A DNA stretch of 64,000 nucleotides, taken from NCBI GenBank assembly GCA_963777045.1, contig CAVZPD010000022.1, positions 124,001-188,000 on the forward strand. The letters are read 5' to 3'. The notes below the pieces were generated by a model that ran no database searches, was not told where the DNA came from, and worked only from the letters and a program-made list of their open reading frames with translations. Both the position numbers and the translations under genes were made by a program. This document shows positions 59,736-64,000 of this stretch, piece by piece; within the stretch, counting starts at the first letter, position 1; every line of letters begins with the position of its first letter. Source of the stretch: JAPSGM01 sp963777045 (GTDB lineage: Bacteria; Chloroflexota; Limnocylindria; QHBO01).

Positions 59736-60910
59736 AGCAGCTGCTGATGGTGGCGGGCTACGACCGCTACTACCAGTTCGCGCGTGCCTGGCGCGACGAG
59801 GACCTCCGCGGCGACCGGCAGCCGGAGCACACCCAGGTCGACATCGAGATGAGCTTCGTGACCGAGGAGGACGTGCTCAGCACGGTGGAGCGCGTCGTGA
59901 GCCGGGTGGCGAAGGAGGTCGTCCCCGAGCAGCCGATCTTCCGCGAGCCCTTCCCGCGCCTCACCTACGAGGAGGCGCTGGACCGATACGGCTCGGACAA
60001 GCCCGACATCCGTTTCGGCATGGAGCTGGTCGACCTGAACGACGCCGTCCGGGAGGTCGACTTCCGCGTCTTCGCCGATGCGATCGCCGCCGCCGGCCGC
60101 GTTCGCGCCATCCGCGCTCCGGGCTGCGGTGGCTACTCGCGCAAGCAGCTCGACGAGCTGACCGACCTGGCTCGCCGCCACGGCGCCGCCGGCCTGGTGC
60201 ACCTCTCCGTGCAGCCCGATGGCTCGCTCGGCGGCCCGGTCGCCAAGTACCTCGGTAGGGCGGAGGTCGAGATCCGCGCGCTCCTGGAGGCAGACCCCGG
60301 CGACCTGATCCTGGTCGTCGCCGATGCCGACCCGGTGAAGGGTGCGGAGGCACTGGGCCAGGTCCGCCTCGCTCTCGGCGAGCGCCTGGGCCTGCGGCCG
60401 CAGGGCGTGCTCGGCTACGTCTGGGTCCGCAACTTCCCCATGTTCAGCTGGGACGCGGAGGGTCAGCGCTGGGACGCCACCCACAACCCGTTCAGCGCGC
60501 CCGTCTGGGAAGAGGCGGATCGCATGGAGGAGGATCCGGGCTCGATCCACGCGCAGCAGTACGACCTGGCGCTCAACGGCTGGGAGGCGGGCGGCGGCTC
60601 CATCCGCATCCATCGCCGCGACCTGCTCGAGCGCGCCTTCGCCCTGATGGGACACACGGTCGAGGGCATGCGCGACCAGTTCGGCGCCCTGCTGGACGCC
60701 CTGGAGTACGGCGCGCCGCCGCACGGCGGCATCGCCATCGGCCTGGACCGATGGGCCGCCCTCTACGCCGGGGTCGACAACATCCGCGAGGTGATGGCGT
60801 TCCCCAAGACGCAGTCGGGCGCTGACCTCATGTTCGACGCGCCCGCCCCGCTCGCGCAGAAGCAGCTCGACGAACTGCACCTGGAGGTCATCAAGGCGGC
60901 CGACGAGTGA
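59732..60910 (+). CDS. aspS: Aspartate-tRNA ligase, C-terminal part (other side of the frameshift)
   Basis: The second half starts at an ATG that overlaps the stop of the first (ATGA), but the true protein continues through LRPGEFYALPQSPQI just before it. It carries motif 2 YQFARAWRDEDLRGDRQPEH, TQVDIEMSFVTEEDVL, the GAD insertion domain of bacterial AspRS (DLILVVADADPVKGAEALGQ), AEGQRWDATHNPFSAPV and motif 3 GGIAIGLDRWAALYAG. It is close to the end of the family's length. The bacterial-type GAD insertion is complete. Confidence 0.88.
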   Translation: MKQLLMVAGYDRYYQFARAWRDEDLRGDRQPEHTQVDIEMSFVTEEDVLSTVERVVSRVAKEVVPEQPIFREPFPRLTYEEALDRYGSDKPDIRFGMELVDLNDAVREVDFRVFADAIAAAGRVRAIRAPGCGGYSRKQLDELTDLARRHGAAGLVHLSVQPDGSLGGPVAKYLGRAEVEIRALLEADPGDLILVVADADPVKGAEALGQVRLALGERLGLRPQGVLGYVWVRNFPMFSWDAEGQRWDATHNPFSAPVWEEADRMEEDPGSIHAQQYDLALNGWEAGGGSIRIHRRDLLERAFALMGHTVEGMRDQFGALLDALEYGAPPHGGIAIGLDRWAALYAGVDNIREVMAFPKTQSGADLMFDAPAPLAQKQLDELHLEVIKAADE

Positions 60911-60983
60911 GCCGCCATCCGGCTCCCGGATTCGGGCCGGTTGGACCTTCTGTCGGAGATGCTCCCGCGCTCACGCTGCTCGC

Positions 60984-61712
60984 ATGAACGTGCGTGACGT
61001 GATGACCACATCGGTCATCTCAGTGCGGCCCGAGGCCCCCCTCAAGGAGGTTGCCCGTACCCTCGCCGAGCACGGGATCAGCGGCGTCCCGGTCGTTGAT
61101 GACGCGCAGCAGGTGATCGGCGTCGTATCCGAGGCCGACTTCCTGCTCAAGGAGCAGGAACCGCCCCATCATCGGTTTACCCCCTTCTCGTGGCTCTTCG
61201 ACCGCAAGGCAGCAGACCGCATGGAGGAGAAGCTGCACGCCACCACTGCCGGGCAGATCATGACCCGGCCGGCGATCACCATCGGCGCCGACCGACCGCT
61301 GCGTGAAGCGGCCGCGGTCATGACGCGCAACGGCATCAACCGGCTGCCGGTGCTGGAGCAGGGTCGCATCGTCGGCATCGTGACGAGGGCGGACCTCGTA
61401 GGGACCTTCCTGGTGTCCGACGACGAGCTGCAGCGCCGCGTCCAGCACGACGTAATGCAAGAGACGATGTGGATGGGGCCCGATGAGGTCGAGGTCGGCG
61501 TTCACGACGGGGTCGTCACCCTGGCGGGCACGGTGGACCGGCGCTCGACCGCGACCATCCTGGAGCGGCTCGTCGGCCAGGTGGATGGGGTGGTCGGGGT
61601 GGCGTCGGGGCTCGGCTGGGAGCTCGACGACCGGGCCATGGCGCCGGTCGGCGACCTGGATGCGGAGCCGACGGCGGCCTCGGTGACTGCGCGAAACCGC
61701 CCGCGGCGTTAG
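60984..61712 (+). CDS. Tandem CBS domain plus BON domain protein
   Basis: The 242-aa soluble protein has CBS 1 (VRDVMTTSVISVRPEAPLKE, GVPVVDDAQQVIGVVSEAD), CBS 2 (AGQIMTRPAITIGADRPLRE, LPVLEQGRIVGIVTRADL) and a BON domain (VEVGVHDGVVTLAGTVDRRS). CBS pairs sense adenosine nucleotides; BON domains bind membranes or phospholipids. Such proteins are stress-associated in many phyla. No ribosome-binding site is strong. Confidence 0.88.
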   Translation: MNVRDVMTTSVISVRPEAPLKEVARTLAEHGISGVPVVDDAQQVIGVVSEADFLLKEQEPPHHRFTPFSWLFDRKAADRMEEKLHATTAGQIMTRPAITIGADRPLREAAAVMTRNGINRLPVLEQGRIVGIVTRADLVGTFLVSDDELQRRVQHDVMQETMWMGPDEVEVGVHDGVVTLAGTVDRRSTATILERLVGQVDGVVGVASGLGWELDDRAMAPVGDLDAEPTAASVTARNRPRR

Positions 61713-61900
61713 GAGGTAAGGGCTCCCTGGAGGGCGAACGGCGTTGCAGGTGCTGCGATGCGCGAGCGCTGATCGAGGATCAGCAGGAGCAGGCCGAACA
61801 GCATGAGGACGCCGGAGAGCGCCTCGAGCTGGGAAACGTAGAGGTTGAGGAGTCCGCCGGCCACGAGGTGGAAGAGCACCGCGTATTGGGCAATCGCCAT
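61709..61900 (-). CDS. Small two-helix membrane protein
   Basis: The 63-aa frame from ATG 61900 has two hydrophobic segments (QYAVLFHLVAGGLLNLYV and SGVLMLFGLLLLILD). A TTG at 61936 could extend it. It lies downstream of the CARDB lipoprotein on the same strand and overlaps the end of the CBS-BON gene by 4 nt. No family is recognised. Confidence 0.42.
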   Translation of the reverse strand: MAIAQYAVLFHLVAGGLLNLYVSQLEALSGVLMLFGLLLLILDQRSRIAAPATPFALQGALTS

Positions 61901-61946
61901 GGCGCGCCCCAGGCGGCCAACGAAGCTCAGGACCAACGCAACGCCG

Positions 61947-62402
61947 TCAGCGCGGCTCGGCGGGGCACTGTCCCTCGCCGTAGTTGTTGGCCTCGTTCGC
62001 CTCGGCCAGATCGCCATCGGCATCAACGGTGATCGTGAAGTCGAAGGCATTCGGGGTAACCGGCGACGGCAGCTCGATCTGGACCGTGGTCGCGCTGCGG
62101 GCGGGGATGGCGGAGGCACGCGCCGAGCCGATCTTCGAGGTGTAGTCGAATGCCACCGTGACCGCGGTCGCGGCCGCATCGGCTCCTCCGAGGTTGCCGA
62201 CGGTCACCTGGAGCGACCCGTGGTCGAGATCGCAGAACGCCGAGAACCCCTCGATCCCGGGGAGCGGGACCGGCACGAGATCGACCCCCAGCTCGGCCGC
62301 GGACGAGGCCGACGGCGCCCGGGACGACGCGTCGGCGCTGCAGCCGGCGACGACAAGGATGAGCGTCAGCGCCGCGACCGCAAATGTGGAGCGCCCGCTC
62401 AC
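61947..62402 (-). CDS. CARDB-domain lipoprotein
   Basis: The 151-aa protein has a lipoprotein signal peptide with lipobox LVVAGC (Cys near residue 21) and a Ser-rich linker. It then has one Ig-like CARDB domain (LQVTVGNLGGADAAATAVTV, PARSATTVQIELPSP, DADGDLAEANEANN), similar to surface adhesion modules. GTG start overlaps the ectC stop by 4 nt, so both are co-translated. Confidence 0.78.
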   Translation of the reverse strand: MSGRSTFAVAALTLILVVAGCSADASSRAPSASSAAELGVDLVPVPLPGIEGFSAFCDLDHGSLQVTVGNLGGADAAATAVTVAFDYTSKIGSARASAIPARSATTVQIELPSPVTPNAFDFTITVDADGDLAEANEANNYGEGQCPAEPR

Positions 62403-62791
62403 GCGTCGTCCGCGACCGCCGGGAAGCTGCCTGCATCGTCGTGGGTCTCGCCGCCCCGCAGGGGCGGGTTGAAGACGCAGACCAGGCGGAGGTTCCGTTC
62501 GACGGTGATCACGTGTCGGTCATGGCGATCGAGTGCATAGACAGTACCCGCGCGGATCGCATGCCGTTCACCGGTCGCCAGGTCGTCGATCGCGCCCTCG
62601 CCCTCGATGCAGTAGCACGCTTCCAGGTGATTCGCGTACTGCATCTCCAGCCGTGACCCGGCTGCCACGAGCGTGTCGTGCAGCGAGAACCCCATGCCGT
62701 CGCGTCGAAGCAGCAGCCGACGGCTGCGCCAGCCGTCTCCGGCAACGTCCCGCTGGGTGCCGACTATTGACTCGAGCCTTGTGACGATCAT
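62399..62791 (-). CDS. ectC: L-ectoine synthase EctC, orphan copy
   Basis: The 130-aa cupin begins MIVTRLESIVGTQRDV and shows GWRSRRLLLRRDGMGFSLHD, NHLEACYCIEGEGAIDDLAT, the metal-site Glu/His set, YALDRHDRHVITVERNLRLV and CVFNPPLRGGETHDD. These are near-diagnostic for EctC, which cyclises N-gamma-acetyl-diaminobutyrate to ectoine. ATG 62791 is chosen because GGAGGAG lies 4 nt upstream, inside an apparent 5' extension (MEEH). No ectA, ectB or ectD lies in the window. Confidence 0.88.
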   Translation of the reverse strand: MIVTRLESIVGTQRDVAGDGWRSRRLLLRRDGMGFSLHDTLVAAGSRLEMQYANHLEACYCIEGEGAIDDLATGERHAIRAGTVYALDRHDRHVITVERNLRLVCVFNPPLRGGETHDDAGSFPAVADDA

Positions 62792-62978
62792 GTGCTCCTC
62801 CATCCGCTCACCGCTAGCTCACGAAAACGGGTGACCGTGATATCTCGGGCGCTTGCCGCACTTCGGCGCCACTCCATTCTGGCCGCCTTCCTGTCCTTCC
62901 TGCTGGCGAGGCTCGCCCAGGCATCGGCTGGACCGGCTCTCGCTGGCCATGCACGTCTGCCATCGCCGGTCGCTGCGG

Positions 62979-62984
62979 CATAAT
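62979..62984 (+). promoter_or_regulatory. -10 element CATAAT for the cysteine desulfurase gene (leaderless type)
   Basis: CATAAT (one mismatch to TATAAT) lies 8 nt before ATG 62993. Confidence 0.4.
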
Positions 62985-62992
62985 CGATGGCG

Positions 62993-64000
62993 ATGGCCGT
63001 CTACCTGGATCATGCCGCCACCGCACCGCTGCGCAGCGAGGCGCTGGAGGCGATGCTGCCCTACCTGACCGAGCACTTCGGCAACCCCTCGAGCATTCAC
63101 GCCGCCGGGCGGCGGGCACGGCTCGGGCTCGACGAGGCGCGCGAGATGGTGGCGCGGCTGCTCGGCGCGAAGCCGCGCGAGATCGTCTTCACCGCTGGCG
63201 GGACCGAGGCCGACAACCTGGCGATCAAGGGCGTCGCCTGGGCGGGCAGCGCACGGGGCAGGCGGATCGTGACGACCTCGATCGAGCACAAGGCGGTACT
63301 GCACGCCTGTGCGGTCCTGGAGCGCTTCGGATTCGTGGTGACGTACCTGCCGGTGGACCGCTACGGCGTGGTGGACCCCGATCAGGTGGCGGCGGCGATC
63401 GACGACCACACCGTCCTGGTGAGCGTGATGTACGCCAACAACGAGGTGGGCAGCATCCAGCCCGTGCGCGAGATCGGAAGCATCTGCCGGGCGCGCAGGG
63501 TGCCGTTCCACGTCGACGCCGTGCAGGCCGCCGGACACCTGCCCCTGGACGTGGATGAGCTGCAGGCCGACCTGCTCAGCCTGGCCGCGCACAAGCTCGG
63601 CGGCCCGAAGGGCGTGGGGGCGCTCTTCGTGCGGCAGGGCACGGCCCTCCTGCCGCAGCTCTCGGGTGGATCGCAGGAGCGGCAGCGCCGGGCGGGGACC
63701 GAGAACGTGGCGGGCGCCGTGGGATTCGCGAAGGCACTGGAACTGGCCCAGGCCGATGAACCGGGACGCGAGCGGGAGAACGAGCGCCTGGCCGGGATGC
63801 GGGACGAGCTGGTGCGCGGGGTGACTGCCCTCGCCGGCGCGAGCCTGACCGGCCACCCCGAGCATCGCCTCTCGTCGATTGCCAGCTTCCTGATCGAGGG
63901 CGTGGAGGGCGGCGATCTCGTCGCGGCCCTGGATCTGGATGGCATCGAGGCGTCCACGGGGAGCGCCTGCACCACCGGCTCTGCCGATCCCAGCCACGTC
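62993..64000 (+). CDS. Cysteine desulfurase (NifS/IscS-like), 3'-truncated by the window end
   Basis: The 336 visible residues are an aminotransferase class V enzyme that moves sulfur from cysteine for Fe-S clusters or tRNA thiolation. It starts AVYLDHAATAPLRSEALEAM and has FTAGGTEADNLAIKGVAW, HVDAVQAAGHLPL, the PLP lysine in SLAAHKLGGPKGVGALFV, RRAGTENVAGAVGFAKALE and the catalytic-Cys loop ASTGSACTTGSADPSHV. The last bases end inside the gene, so the C-terminus is missing. It is the class I (IscS/NifS) type with the longer Cys loop. Partner (iscU, mnmA) unseen. Confidence 0.92.
   Translation, partial: MAVYLDHAATAPLRSEALEAMLPYLTEHFGNPSSIHAAGRRARLGLDEAREMVARLLGAKPREIVFTAGGTEADNLAIKGVAWAGSARGRRIVTTSIEHKAVLHACAVLERFGFVVTYLPVDRYGVVDPDQVAAAIDDHTVLVSVMYANNEVGSIQPVREIGSICRARRVPFHVDAVQAAGHLPLDVDELQADLLSLAAHKLGGPKGVGALFVRQGTALLPQLSGGSQERQRRAGTENVAGAVGFAKALELAQADEPGRERENERLAGMRDELVRGVTALAGASLTGHPEHRLSSIASFLIEGVEGGDLVAALDLDGIEASTGSACTTGSADPSHV

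Noticed and set aside
62792..62983. 63-codon plus-strand frame before the cysteine desulfurase
   Set aside because: It starts opposite the ectC translation start, has no start signals and no recognisable features.
1..64000. CRISPR arrays, prophage, insertion sequences, rRNA operons
   Set aside because: I saw no regular spaced repeats, transposase or integrase-module genes (the tyrosine recombinase is a Xer type in a housekeeping block), and no rRNA.

Overview
This is a GC-rich, gene-dense bacterial chromosome segment of housekeeping and accessory genes. I see no rRNA, insertion sequence, phage or CRISPR array. The gene set suggests Chloroflexota, or less likely Actinomycetota. The main clues are a GAAC-N4-GTTC (Gram-positive type) SOS box, a DUF933/YchF-like P-loop protein, a DUF2342 zincin, Flp/Tad pilus genes, Fem-type peptidoglycan transferases and many TANNNT -10 boxes lying 6-9 nt from start codons, which is typical of leaderless transcription. 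The phylum call is an inference from gene content, not from a phylogeny.

Layout. 1-10 kb: the C-terminus of SelB, a UvrD-type helicase-nuclease with an Fe-S motif, a membrane protein plus methyltransferase, a CpaE/TadZ-type ATPase, MurI, a DUF2342 zincin, a D-2-hydroxyacid dehydrogenase and a YchF-like protein. 10-20 kb: a PfkB kinase fused to a PPP-family phosphatase, the mitomycin-repair pair mrfA-mrfB on the minus strand behind an SOS-like box, a VIT1-type transporter, an FtsB-like protein with two DnaA-box-like sites upstream, DUF72 and DUF2269 proteins and an MFS exporter. 20-27.7 kb: a CAT-anticodon tRNA abutting tilS, ftsH with a perfect terminator hairpin, a DnaB-C-like ATPase, a J-domain protein, a HAD hydrolase, ThpR and a SLOG protein. 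28-30.7 kb, minus strand: three TadE/TadG pilus genes, one carrying PASTA-like repeats. 30.8-37.8 kb: a Nudix protein, NfeD protease, class II aldolase, alcohol dehydrogenase, slipin and alpha/beta hydrolase. 37.8-46 kb: a second CpaE, comM, dprA, a CAP-domain surface protein and topA. 46-53.4 kb: xerC-murJ-femX-murE-femX-femX, a cell-envelope block with mostly overlapping genes. 53.6-64 kb: dps, rel, a GT-C membrane protein, hisS, aspS, a CBS-BON protein, a small membrane protein, a CARDB lipoprotein, an orphan ectC and a cysteine desulfurase cut by the window end.

Three genes (Nudix, aldolase, aspS) are each interrupted by a single frameshift. Because aspS is essential, sequence errors are the simplest explanation. 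Many neighbours overlap by 4 bp (ATGA or GTGA), which implies translational coupling in short operons. The most distinctive items are the kinase-phosphatase fusion, the SOS-type box before mrfAB, the recurrent leaderless promoter signature, the PASTA-bearing TadE protein and the murJ/murE/three-Fem cluster.
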